A DNA stretch of 64,000 nt, taken from positions 38,205 through 102,204 of the forward strand of contig NADL03000676.1 of the NCBI GenBank assembly GCA_002205965.3, in the 5' to 3' direction. Numbering within the stretch: the stretch's first letter is position 1; each line of letters opens with the position of its first letter. The notes under the pieces are model-generated. The model ran no database searches and had not been told where the DNA came from. It saw nothing but the letters and a program-made list of their open reading frames with translations. Positions 44,050 to 52,822 of the stretch are shown here, in pieces. The DNA comes from Kappaphycus alvarezii (Eukaryota; Rhodophyta; Florideophyceae; Gigartinales; Solieriaceae). The position numbers were made by a program, and so were the translations under genes.

Positions 44050-45109
44050 GAGAGTTTTGATAGGGTTTGAACGAAAACTGGCGGTAATTCCAGGTACGAA
44101 ACTTACGAAGATCAAGGTGCTAGTCTTGGTCGTGTAGAACTTAGATGTCAAGCTAAGTAATTCGTGTTCGTTACTTTAGTTCAGTGACTTTGGATAGCTC
44201 AACCCACATATAGCCAGTTCTAAATCTCTAGCTCTAGAGTAGTGCTGATGCAATCACTTGCACACAAAAAATGTTGTGAGGTCGATGAATTTGATACTGA
44301 CAATGCCTCGCTGTGACCAAATGCACGGGCGTCCATGTCGAAATGACCAACTTGTACTTTTCATGCAATTGCATGTAAACCTAACATGTCATATCATCAT
44401 GGATGGTTTTCATTAAATTATGAATTAATTAAAAAAATCCGTGAATATGTCGCAGTCAACTGAACTACAAATTGTCTGGAACAGTCAGATACTATACTCA
44501 AAAGTAGCCTTTTTCACCTAAAATCATGCTACCACGCCCGTAGTAGTGAGCAATACTGTATGTAATTTTTTGATTGGTTTTCTGATTAGCGCCAAAGCAT
44601 CAAACTACCCCGCAATGAGCCCTAATGTTTAGTTGTTCTTTAGGTGGTCTCAGACTGAGAGAATATTTCAGTGGTTCTTAATGTGGTGTCACACCGAGAG
44701 AGTATTTCGTAACTTTGTTTTATAACGCTCCTAGTAGCGAGCCTTCCTGAGGTCCAAAAAAGTAGATAACGCGATTTTTTCTGCAGTTGAATATCGTATG
44801 AGCCTAGGTCAGCAAGCTTGAAGTGTCACTTTGGCGCTCCTAGTCTTCTGGCGTGAATTTACTACCTAGCAGCTTCGGTAGTCGGTACGATACTTAAACT
44901 AATCAGGAAAGATCAGTGAACCCATAGTACTGTCCAAAGCAGCATGTTTTCTGGCCGGCCTTGAGCAGGCCCTCTGGGGAAAATCAAGAGGTACTCACAA
45001 ACGTGGAAATTCCGCGCCACAAGCAACCGTATCTCTCAAGCATTAATGTACCCCACATAGATCTGATATATCTTCCAAGAGTAAGACACCATAACCTTTC
45101 CCAACATTC
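44050..45109 (-). mobile_element. Copia-type LTR and leader remnant, minus strand
   Basis: On the minus strand a polypurine run (CTTGAGGGGGGAA) is followed at 45,109 by TGTTGGGAAAGG, the usual start of a copia 3' LTR. The low-coordinate end (about 44,420-44,050) matches, in reverse complement, the sequence just upstream of gag of the right-hand copia element (59,905-60,262): GGTTTACATGCA.TTGCATG, TCGTGGTGAC-like and ACTAGCACCTTG blocks. So this is LTR sequence of that family. No coding sequence remains on either side. Confidence 0.6.
44640..44735. repeat. Imperfect direct repeat in the copia LTR
   Basis: TGGTCTCAGACTGAGAGAATATTTC and TGGTGTCACACCGAGAGAGTATTTC lie about 43 bp apart, a possible duplicated control element of the LTR. 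Confidence 0.5.
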
Positions 45110-45252
45110 CCCCCTCAAGATTCGGGCCTGTATCCTGATATTTTTTGGAGTATAAATTTTTATTACATATCAAACGCATCGCCCTGTACTGACCGCGTGA
45201 AAAAATTCTTTAGTATCTAGAACTGCTGTCCTGTGATGATTGCGATCGCGCC

Positions 45253-45325
45253 AGGGGGAAAGTTTGGGTGTTTTACTTTTGGAAGATATGTCAGATTTCT
45301 CCCATATTTTCCAGACAGACACTGC
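45253..45325 (+). repeat. LTR-start-like segment facing away from 45,109
   Basis: CCAGGGGGAAA is followed by a block that is the inverted counterpart of 45,062-45,109 (TTTGG.TG.TTTACT.TTGGAAGATAT). It gives way at about 45,330 to the 5' LTR of copia element 1. Two LTR starts therefore lie head to head. Confidence 0.5.
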
Positions 45326-45329
45326 ACTT

Positions 45330-45548
45330 AGCATCCTTAACTATTGCTCTACAACGTGTAAGCGATTTAAGTAACTATTTAGCAAGTTTGAGTGAAGTAA
45401 GGACGATATAAACCAATTTTTTTTGACTTAAATCTCGACTGATACCACCGAGATAACTAGCGCCGGTACTGCAAAGTTCAGTACTTGCAGTATCTTTATA
45501 TCAAAGCTACGACTAACATAGTCAAGTTCATCTCTGCGCATTTTCCCA
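45330..45548 (+). repeat. Copia element 1, truncated 5' LTR
   Basis: Matches 57,860-58,074 with scattered differences (GCTCTACAACGTGTAAG, CTCGACTGATACCACCGA, GCGCATTTNCCCA). About the first 140 bp of the LTR is missing, replaced by the segment at 45,253-45,325. Confidence 0.8.
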
Positions 45549-45553
45549 AATTA

Positions 45554-45564
45554 TTATGCGCCCA
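45554..45564 (+). promoter_or_regulatory. Copia element 1 primer-binding site, half-tRNA type
   Basis: TTATGCGCCCAG starts a few bases after the LTR. Its complement, CTGGGCGCATAA, looks like the anticodon stem and loop of an initiator tRNA-Met with anticodon CAU. Drosophila copia and yeast Ty5 prime from such a tRNA half, so this one probably does too. Confidence 0.6.
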
Positions 45565-45595
45565 GATTCAGCCATGACTATAGAGAGGTTGAACG

Positions 45596-46463
45596 AAAAG
45601 AATTAAACTCCATGGTCCTTGCAGATCAGGTTGGTACAGGAGGGAAGTAATTTGTGGAGATTCGTACAAGGAGGTCCGTCTATTGAAAGTGTTACTTTTA
45701 AGAAAACAACGAGTAAAAACTTAAGCATCAGTGATATTCTGAGAAACTACTATATGTAGATCCTAAGTTTCTTCCATCGCTCCCCCAAAAGACTGAGTCG
45801 ATGGATTCTTGGAATTCTTTAGAAAAAATTACATAAAAGTAAGGCTGTAGCAAGCCAGTATACACGACGAGATAAATTATTCAGGCTCGGAAAGAGAATC
45901 GATCAGTATGGAAGCTCATTTGTCGAAGACATCTCGGAAATAGAGAATTATCTACACAAAAGTGACTATAAACTAGGTAATGATGATGGGAAGTTCACCC
46001 TTTCTCAAGATTTGGGCACCGACTATGACATGATGAGAACAGTGCTCCAAAATACTCCCACTATAACATTTTAGGATGCTGTGTCACGGCTTGAGACTAG
46101 AGAGGAGGAAATGAAGACATATATAAACAATGATTGGGAAGGGCGGTGGTATGCATTTTACACTGGCCGAACAGAGAGCAATCGGAATAAGTCTAGGAAG
46201 CGTTTCATAGGGGAAACCCTATGGACGCGGAAAAGATGGTCACCCTTTCATCAAATGCTTTAAGAACACTAACCTCCGGAATGAAAAGGCCCATGTGGAA
46301 CCATCTACGGAAATAGAAGAGAATATGAAGACCTAAACGATAAGTACAGTAGCATAAACCAAAGAAGTAGGGACAAGAAGAAGGCTTTTGTGGCCGTTTT
46401 AGTAGGTGCAAAACAAATGGATCAGATATGGTTCCTGGACAATTGTGCGCCAAAGCATATGAC
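45596..46463 (+). pseudogene. Copia element 1 gag and start of protease
   Basis: The frame near 45,851-46,160 reads A-S-Q-Y-T-R-R-D-K-L-F-R-L and later A-V-S-R-L-E-T-R-E-E-E-M, matching gag of element 2 (A-S-Q-Y-S-M-R-T-K-L-F-R-L, V-S-R-L-E-M-R-E-E-E-L). The zinc knuckle is not legible. At 46,425-46,463 the protease motif W-F-L-D-N-C-A-P-K-H-M-T is read (usual D-S/T-G-A), and the gypsy element begins straight after. Stops and indels are present. Confidence 0.8.
46459..46463 (+). repeat. Target-site duplication ATGAC, left copy
   Basis: ATGAC occurs immediately outside both LTRs of the gypsy element (also 52,823-52,827). Closing the gap restores the copia reading H-M-T-N-Q-R found intact in element 2. 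Confidence 0.95.
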
Positions 46464-46981
46464 TGTGGGGTGTTGAGCGCACAAAAAGGAATCTATGGTT
46501 GAACTGTTGGTTGTTGATGCTTCCGGTAAACAGGCCGGAGCATCAGACCGGGGTGTATATAGAAAAAGTACTCAACACCAGCAGAGATAAATTGTAACTA
46601 ATCGGTACTGAATTCAAAGGTATTCTAGAAAAAGCGACGCAAGAGGTATCAAACTACAAGGTTCTGAGGGCTCATGTAGCATCCATCAGTATTACAGACA
46701 GCAACAAACATCATGGCAAAGTCCCATTGGTCCAATTGGCAAGGAGGCATAAAGTGTTTTCTGATTGGCGGGCGCGAAATGTTTCGAGAACCACGCGAGA
46801 TAGCCATGATGGATCCATGTCATTGGCTAGGTACAAAGAGGTATGATATTATGCTTTTAAACTGGTGCGTAAGTACAGTGCACAAGTTGCAATGATGTCT
46901 TTTTACAGTGTAAATCCTTGGTACAGGTTACCGGAGGGATACTGTCAGGGTATTTGGTGATTTATGGGCATAATCGCAACA
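46464..46981 (-). repeat. Chromovirus 3' LTR
   Basis: 518 bp, TG...CA; 8 differences from the partner LTR at 52,305-52,822. A CTATATACACC TATA-like sequence (minus strand, near 46,560) may be its promoter. Confidence 0.95.
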
Positions 46982-46995
46982 TAACTCCCCCCTAC
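46982..46995 (-). promoter_or_regulatory. Chromovirus polypurine tract
   Basis: On the minus strand GTAGGGGGGAGTTA directly precedes the TGTTGCG start of the 3' LTR, the position of the plus-strand primer. Confidence 0.85.
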
Positions 46996-47018
46996 GAAGA
47001 AGAATCGCCCCGATTTTT

Positions 47019-47285
47019 TTATTTGTATAGCAGATCTTGACAATTTTTCAGTTCATTTTCTGATAGCCATGAGTCTTCGTGATCTGCATATCCTTTCCAT
47101 TTAATGAGATATTTTGTTTTTCCGTATTGTTTCTTGTGACTGAGAATTGATTCGACTTCGTATTTTTTATGTCCATCTTGAACCTGTATAGATGGTGGCG
47201 GCGGAATTTGGCGATAGAATTCATCTTCAAAGTACAGCTTAAGGAGACTAGCATGGAAAGCATTGTAAAGTCCCCTGTCGATCAT
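47019..47285 (-). pseudogene. pol: Chromovirus integrase C-terminus with chromodomain
   Basis: An 88-codon piece. The first 35 residues contain F-H-A-S-L-L-K-L-Y, the usual link after the integrase core (F-H-V-S-L-L-K). Residues about 41-85 form a chromodomain: Y-E-V-E-S-I-L, then K-Y-L-I-K-W-K-G-Y and D-S-W-L-S-E-N-E-L, with the aromatic-cage positions Y, W and Y kept. Such domains direct chromoviruses to marked chromatin. The frame is the same as that of 47,307-47,579, separated by one in-frame TAG at about 47,309-47,307, so a single base change cuts the chromodomain off the integrase. Confidence 0.9.
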
Positions 47286-47306
47286 TGGCTGGGAAATATT
47301 TAAACG

Positions 47307-48200
47307 CTACGTAACTCCGTTTATATCCTCAGATATTTGAAATGGACCACAAAACTTTGGGTTCAGTTTTCGAGATCCTGCACCATCTTCAAAAGCTAGG
47401 TTTTTTGTGGACAACCAGGCTTTGTCACCAACTTTATAAGGAGGTCTCTTACTTCTGTTGACATACAAGGCAGTGGATTCATTTGATTTTTTGATTTCTT
47501 CTTGTGCTTTTTTCAGTGATTCTTGCATGTTTTTTAGGAACTGTGCCGCAGCAGGGTTTTCTGCGGAAAGTATGTCCAAATGGACAGTTCTAGGGTGAAT
47601 TCCATGATTGAGGAAGAACGGGAGAATGTTGTAGTGGCATTAATAGATGAGATGTGAGCAACTTCGAAGTCTACCAAGTATTTGTTCCAATCTGACTTTT
47701 CGAAGCTAACAAAAGAACGAATCATTTCTTCGATCTTTCTGTTCATAATCTCAGATTGTCCATCTGTTTGTGGGTGATATGCTGAAGAAGGGGATATCTT
47801 GGTACCCAGAGGGTGGAACAGACTCTTCCAAAACTTTCTTATAAAAATAGCATCCCTATCACAAATGATATTCGTCAGCATTCCGTGGTTTCTGTAGACA
47901 TGATCCTTGAACAGCCTGGCAGTTGAAGGAGCATCTATTTTGGGCTTAGTTGGTATAATTATGATCATCTTTGATAATCTGTCAACGACAGTTAAGGTGC
48001 CATGATTTCCTTCCGTTGACCTTGGAAGGGGTGTAATAAAATCCATCGTTATGTGAGTCCATTTGGTTTTCGGTGGATCAAGAGGTTGTAAAAGACCTGC
48101 GGGTTTCTGATTGGATGGTTTGTATCTTTGGCAGTGGCAAGAACGAACGTATCGAAGTACATCTGTACGAAGGTTTTTCCAGTAAAACTTCGGTGATATT
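47307..48200 (-). pseudogene. pol: Chromovirus integrase
   Basis: Two frames joined by a one-base slip near 47,600. The first (48,046-47,534) has M-D-F-I-T-P-L-P-R-S at the first catalytic Asp, then I-I-C-D-R-D-A-I-F for the second Asp and S-S-A-Y-H-P-Q-T-D-G-Q-S-E for the catalytic Glu. The second (47,579-47,307) has the G-D-K-A-W-L-S-T-K-N-L segment and F-C-G-P-F-Q-I. The zinc-binding H-H-C-C region lies upstream in yet another frame (C-H-C-Q near 48,130). All three catalytic residues are kept. Stops come only from indels and one TAG. Confidence 0.9.
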
Positions 48201-49783
48201 CTATTGATTGTTTTTGAAATTCCAAAATGTCCAGTATTGGAGTAGAATTGTAGTCATGTAATAGCTTGACTTTAAATTTTCCTTCTGGTACGCAAATCTT
48301 TCCGTTCATTAGTAAAAGCAACCCTTTCTTTTCGAAAGGTGCCTTTGGGTATTTGTATTGGGTTTTCAGGTTTTCATCTAGCCTGTAATCTTTGGTCAGA
48401 TCTTCTAGCTCATAATCCGCAAAATAAGGTACGGATATATTGTTCGATTCTATGTGTGTCTTTGTTATCACTTCCTTGAGTAGTTCTCTGTTTCGATGTT
48501 TAGGTGAGGGATAATTCTGAGGTTGTCTTGACACGGCATCGGCAACGATGTTTGCTTTCCCGGAGATGGGTATAATTTTGAAATTAAAGTTCGCTAATCT
48601 TTCCAACCACCTAACCTGTCTTTGGGACAGATTTTCCTGGGTCTCGAGGTATCTTAAAGGGTAGTGATCAGAATGAACTGTGAAAAAGTTTCCGTGGAGG
48701 TATGCTCTCCACCATTTCAAGCACTCTACAATGGCCAAGAGCATTTTTTCATGAGCGGCATGATTTTGCTCAGCATCATTCAAAGTCCTAGACGCAGAGA
48801 CACCCGGTCTTCTGGATTTTGGATCCCCTTGTTCCAACACAGCTCCAATTGAGTACTGAGAGGCGTCTGTTGTGACATATATTGGAAGTTCAGAGTCAAA
48901 GTTCTAAGGACTGGGGCACTGCATAACGATTTCTTCAAGTTCTGGAATGATTTGTCCCGAGTAGCTGTCCACAGAAATGAAACGTTCTTCGTCAGCTCTG
49001 TAACATGTTTAGCAACCAATGACCATCCTCTTATGAATCTTCTGTAATAGTTGACGAGTCCTAAAAATGACCGAAGCTCTTGCTTGTTCTTTGGTGAGGG
49101 CCATTCAATGACTGCCTTTATCTTATTGGGATCCACAGCAATTCCCTCTTGACAGATTACATGTCCAAGATAATCGAGTTCTTTAGCACCGAAGAAACAT
49201 TTTGACAATTTTGCGAACATATTTTCCTTCCTAAGAATCTCTAGTACTACATCAATGTGTTCTAAATGTTCTTTCCATGTCTTACTGAAGATAAGAATTT
49301 CATCTAAATAAACGATAACGAATACATCCAGGACATCTTTGAATATGTCGTTCATGAGATTCATAAAAGTTGCTGGTGCGTTGGTCAATCCAAAAGGTAG
49401 TACGAGAAATTCAAAATGTCCGTATCTGGTTCGAAACGCTGTGAGAGGGCTTGAAGATTCCTCGATTCTGATCTGATGGTAACCCATCCTCAGATCTATT
49501 TTCGAGAAGTACCTGGATCCCTTAAGTAGATCAAAGATATCATCGATGCGCGGCAGGGGTAGCTGTTTTTTACAGTAAGCCGATAAAGTGCTCTGTAATC
49601 CACACACATACGCAAACCGCTGTCCTTTTTAGTTACAAAGAGTATTGGTGCTCCACATGGGCTTTTGCTTGGTCTAATGAATTCACTCTCTAGTAGATCA
49701 TCTCGTTGTTTACGAAGCTTCATCATTTCTTTTCCTGAAAGTCTGTAGAGACCCTTTTTTTGTGAATTAGCATCTTTTTCCAA
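48049..49783 (-). pseudogene. pol: Chromovirus reverse transcriptase and RNase H
   Basis: Three overlapping frames. 49,783-49,496 has [11 protein letters not shown] and M-C-V-D-Y-R-A-L; 49,607-48,780 has the first catalytic Asp in [24 protein letters not shown] and the variant Y-L-D-E-I-L-I for Y-x-D-D, then [12 protein letters not shown]. The third (48,840-48,049) holds RNase H (H-S-D-H-Y-P-L-R-Y-L). The Asp-to-Glu change in the Y-x-D-D motif (second Asp) would probably impair the enzyme if it is not a sequencing error. Frameshifts fall at short homopolymers, e.g. a C-run near 49,555. Confidence 0.9.
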
Positions 49784-49796
49784 TTCGATCTTGAAA

Positions 49797-50279
49797 TCAT
49801 ACCTTCGCTTCGGAGGAAGACGTCTCCTTTCCTAGGAATGCATCATATCTCTTGAGGGGGCTCACGGCGAAGTACAGTGATTCTTTGTAGTTCTTTATTT
49901 GGATGATTGCCGGACCGGTTGTTTCTTTCAACTTCTGGTTAGCACCGTTCGCCATTTCGGCAAGCTCTGCTGATTCTCTTGTTTTAATCTTATGGGAATC
50001 GCAGAAAAATACACTGAGGAAATTGATCTCACCACCTGGGTCGATGAGAATTTTTGCTGGTCCATTGGAAATGACTCCTTTGACAGTAATAATTTCTCTA
50101 TGATTTCGTTGGAAAGTTGGGGTTGGTGTTCCACTAAATGCTTCCTGGGATCTTATTGTTGAAACAATAAGATTTCTGTCACCCAGAACTGATTGAGGAC
50201 CTTCAGTCAGTTCCTTCGGTCTTTTGGTCAGTTCTTTGCAATGTGCCCTCTCTGTCTGCATCTCAAGCAGAGGCCTTCA
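49797..50279 (-). pseudogene. pol: Chromovirus protease region
   Basis: The frame overlaps the end of gag in the -1 register. It contains K-I-L-I-D-P-G-G-E-I-N-F-L-S where the aspartic protease motif D-S/T-G-A is expected, so the Ser/Thr has become Pro and the Ala Gly. The rest (about 100 residues) has the length and hydrophobic pattern of a retropepsin. I see no canonical slippery heptamer in the overlap (50,228-50,279). Confidence 0.75.
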
Positions 50280-51142
50280 CGTATGCATCTTTCATGTTCT
50301 GCTTGATCCAATTTCGGTAAGTTAACATTTGAGGACTGTATACCCGGTTTCATTTCCAAGTTTCCAATTTCCATGGGCACAGGAGCACTATTTCCAGTAC
50401 TTGAACTTCCGTTCAACGATTTTGTACTCGATTTGTTGTTACCTAACGGCCCTGAACGCCTGTAAGCAGCTTCGATTCTTTCCGCATCTGCCATTAAATC
50501 ATAATGCTTAGAGTATTCTTTCGTGCATAAGGCTTTCCAAATATACGGTTTCAGGCCGCGTGAATAGCGATCAATCTGATCTTTGACTCCTATGTCTGGT
50601 ATATCCAACAATATTTTGTTAAAATCTTCATTGAACGCAGAAACGTCTTTAACTTGTTTCCAGCGAGCCAGCTTGTCTCGGGCGATTTTTCCCTTGTTTA
50701 ACGTCTCGAAGCGATTGAGAAGGGCAGTCTTCAGTTCCTTCCATGTTTGAATCTTCTGCCCCGCGGTGCTCTTGGAATGGACCATCCACCACTCATGGGC
50801 ATTTCCAGAGAGATAGCTTAGTGCAATGTTCATGGTAGCTTTCCCATCTGCTTCACCAGTATAATTATGCATCTGCACGCACCAGCTCCCGACGGACCCT
50901 TTTCCGCTGAATGATCCCTGCTTATTCTTCTCAGGGGCGTCCTTGGTTCCGTTTTGACCACTTGAGCTACCAGCATTGATCCTGACGAGAGACAGCTCAT
51001 TCTCGAGAGCTCCCACCTTGCGAGCAGCGTTATTGAGCTGGTTCTGTTGTGCGGAGATCTGGTTATGAGCCTCTGACAGCTGGCGTTGAAGTTCGCTTAC
51101 AGCTTGTGCCAGAGACTCTACGGTAATGCCCGAAGTTTCCAT
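50228..51142 (-). CDS. gag: Chromovirus gag (capsid and nucleocapsid)
   Basis: A 304-codon frame from an ATG. Residues 1-60 form a probable coiled coil (E-L-Q-R-Q-L, then L-N-N-A-A-R-K-V-G-A-L-E-N-E-L). The central part has the retrotransposon gag pattern (W-C-V-Q-M-H-N-Y, W-W-M-V-H, W-K-E-L-K-T-A-L-L-N-R-F). The end carries a zinc knuckle C-L-R-C-R-Q-R-G-H-I-A-K-N whose last Cys is replaced by the stop TGA at 50,230-50,228 (TGY to TGA). The protein assembles the virus-like particle and packages element RNA in related elements. It is intact apart from the knuckle. Confidence 0.9.
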   Translation of the reverse strand: METSGITVESLAQAVSELQRQLSEAHNQISAQQNQLNNAARKVGALENELSLVRINAGSSSGQNGTKDAPEKNKQGSFSGKGSVGSWCVQMHNYTGEADGKATMNIALSYLSGNAHEWWMVHSKSTAGQKIQTWKELKTALLNRFETLNKGKIARDKLARWKQVKDVSAFNEDFNKILLDIPDIGVKDQIDRYSRGLKPYIWKALCTKEYSKHYDLMADAERIEAAYRRSGPLGNNKSSTKSLNGSSSTGNSAPVPMEIGNLEMKPGIQSSNVNLPKLDQAEHERCIREGLCLRCRQRGHIAKN

Positions 51143-51215
51143 TGTCTGTTCCTATTAGTCGAAAGAATCACACGTGTAGTTTTGGTTTTTTTTGAAATTG
51201 GCCAGTAAGAATCGG

Positions 51216-51478
51216 TATGCGCTGTGGCCGAGTTGGCTAGACCAGCGAAAGACCAGTGAGAGGTCTCGAGCTCGAATCCCAGCCGATAACTTGGGAAAGT
51301 TGATTTTCTCTGACGTAAGGGTTTAACGTCAGTCACGTCGGGTGTGCTATAGTAGCAATCCTTCCGATGCTTTACAGAACGGTTTTTTTCTGTCTAGAAC
51401 CTGTAGGCGATACGGACTAAGAAGTCCTACTACAAGGAACTGGGGAAAGCGAGTTCGTAAGGTAGCCACAGCGGGAGG
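51216..51478 (+). mobile_element. tRNA-like, possibly SINE-derived segment inside the chromovirus leader
   Basis: TGGCCGAGTTGG (51,225-51,236) matches a pol III A box of Ser/Leu-type tRNAs and GCTCGAATCCC (51,270-51,280) is close to a B box, at normal spacing. I cannot fold a complete tRNA: the acceptor and T stems do not pair. A unique-looking body of about 200 bp follows, including a T7 run near 51,386 that could stop pol III. This layout suits a SINE with a tRNA-derived head, lying antisense between the zinc-finger frame and gag. It could also be an old part of the element's leader. No flanking duplication was found. Confidence 0.5.
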
Positions 51479-51565
51479 TTGAACACAGCACAAACGAAGT
51501 CGGTTGAAAAAGCAACTTTTGAAGTTTTGCTCTCTTTATCTTACTTAAATTTATTCAAATTTCAA

Positions 51566-52153
51566 CTACTGAGCGTTTTGAGCGGTCTCTCGATGACGAC
51601 GGCCCAGACGGTGGCGCTCAAGATCTGCCTTGCTTGGAACTTCTATCTGGCAAGTATCGCAGATATGCCTTGTCTTGTCCGCGCGGTGTTGGTGCTTACG
51701 GGAGCGAAGGTGCTCGTGACATTGGATTCGACCTGTGGAGGTGACCTGACAGTGACGGCAGTGAAAGGGCGACGATCGCGGGTTCTTGGTCAGGCGAGGC
51801 CTTCTGGTCTTCTTACGAATGCGGTGGTTGGCGGTTCTCTGGATGACGATGGAAGCCGCGTCAGGAAGACTCTTTAGGGTCTTCTAAGGCTTCTGAGGCT
51901 TGGAGCGAGGGACTGTGGGCCTCCTTGGTATCAGCGGTAGAGCGGGTAGCGATACAGCCTCGGGAAGGCAGAAAGTGGAGGGTCTTGGTGTCCTTGGTTC
52001 CTCCACCACGATTCTGGTGGGTGTTCTTGGCTCCACTCCAAACTCGAACGTTGTCAGCTCCTGACAATTTTCGGCGAAGAACGATTGTAAGTCTTCTGCG
52101 TCGTACTCGTCCGGCGATGAGGGGCGGTCCCTGCAAGTCTTGTTTTTCGGCAC
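51566..52153 (-). pseudogene. Extra frame before gag: protein with two U1/matrin-type C2H2 zinc fingers
   Basis: A 195-codon frame starting at ATG 52,153, 137 bases inside the primer-binding site, and ending at TAG 51,568-51,566. It has one internal stop, TAG 51,886-51,884 (from CAG by one change). The N-terminal half is acidic, then Pro/Thr/Arg-rich (E-P-R-T-P-R-P-S). The C-terminal half is very basic and has two fingers with the spacing C-x2-C-x12-H-x5-H: C-R-H-C...H-L-R-S-R-K-H and C-D-T-C...H-R-L-G-R-R-H. This spacing is that of U1-C/matrin/JAZ-type fingers, which bind RNA or double-stranded RNA. An additional protein upstream of gag is unusual for Ty3/gypsy elements. It may be a captured host gene or an element-specific nucleic-acid-binding factor. 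Confidence 0.75.
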
Positions 52154-52290
52154 TGAGCGTTATTCAAAAAAGAATCAGAGTAAAAAACAAAATGTTAGTC
52201 TCTGCTTGCAATCGGGCAGAACGTCAAATCTATTAGAGATTTTAACTTACTGTCGGATTGGAAGAACTCGCAGTACTGACAAACGAATAT

Positions 52291-52302
52291 GCGATGCTAC
52301 CA
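52291..52302 (-). promoter_or_regulatory. Chromovirus primer-binding site
   Basis: Read on the plus strand, GCGATGCTACCA looks like a tRNA 3' end with CCA. Its complement TGGTAGCATCGC starts two bases inside the 5' LTR. A73 preceded by U72 fits the A1-U72 pair of eukaryotic initiator tRNA-Met, the likely primer. Confidence 0.75.
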
Positions 52303-52304
52303 AA

Positions 52305-52822
52305 TGTGGGGTGTTGAGCGCACAAAAGGTAATCGATGGTTGAACTGTTGGTTGTTGATGCTTCCGGTAAACAGGCCGGAGCATCAGACCAGGGTGTATA
52401 TAGAAAAAGTACTCAACACCAGCAGAGATAAATTGTAACTAATCGGTACTGAATTCAAAGGTATTCTAGAAAAAGCGACGCAAGAGGTATCAAACTACAA
52501 GGTTCTGAGGGCTCATGTAGCATCCATCAGTATTACAGACAGCAACAAACATCATGGCAAAGTCCCATTGGTCCAATTGGCAAGGAGGCATAAAGTGTTT
52601 TCTGATTGGTGGGTGCGAAATGTTTCGAGAACCACGCGAGATAGCCATGATGGATCCATGTCATTGGCTAGGTACAAAGAGGTATGATATTATGCTTTTA
52701 AACTGGTGCGTAAGTACAGTGCACAAGTTGCAATGATGTCTTTTTACAGTGTAAATCCTTGGTACAGGTTACCGGTGGGATACTGCCAGGGTATTTGGTG
52801 ATTTATGGGCATAATCGCAACA
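52305..52822 (-). repeat. Chromovirus 5' LTR
   Basis: 518 bp, TG...CA, 98.5% identical by eye to the LTR at 46,464-46,981. The downstream flank begins with the duplication ATGAC. Confidence 0.95.

Larger units (their letters stand above)
46464..52822 (-). mobile_element. Young chromodomain Ty3/gypsy element (chromovirus), full length
   Basis: A 6,359-bp element on the minus strand. It has 518-bp LTRs that start TG and end CA and differ at 8 positions (about 1.5%), a primer-binding site and polypurine tract directly inside them, and a 5-bp target duplication. Order in its own direction: 5' LTR, primer-binding site, an extra zinc-finger frame, a tRNA-like segment on the other strand, gag, protease, RT, RNase H, integrase with C-terminal chromodomain, polypurine tract, 3' LTR. 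Single-base frameshifts split pol into several frames, so as given it is not active by itself. It inserted into copia element 1 and is the youngest element whose age can be judged. Confidence 0.95.

Noticed and set aside
51216-51300. Functional tRNA gene
   Set aside because: A and B boxes are present, but the acceptor and T stems do not pair and no clear anticodon arm forms.
51479-51877. 132-codon plus-strand protein
   Set aside because: It is opposite the zinc-finger frame, which has precise finger spacing and basic codon content.
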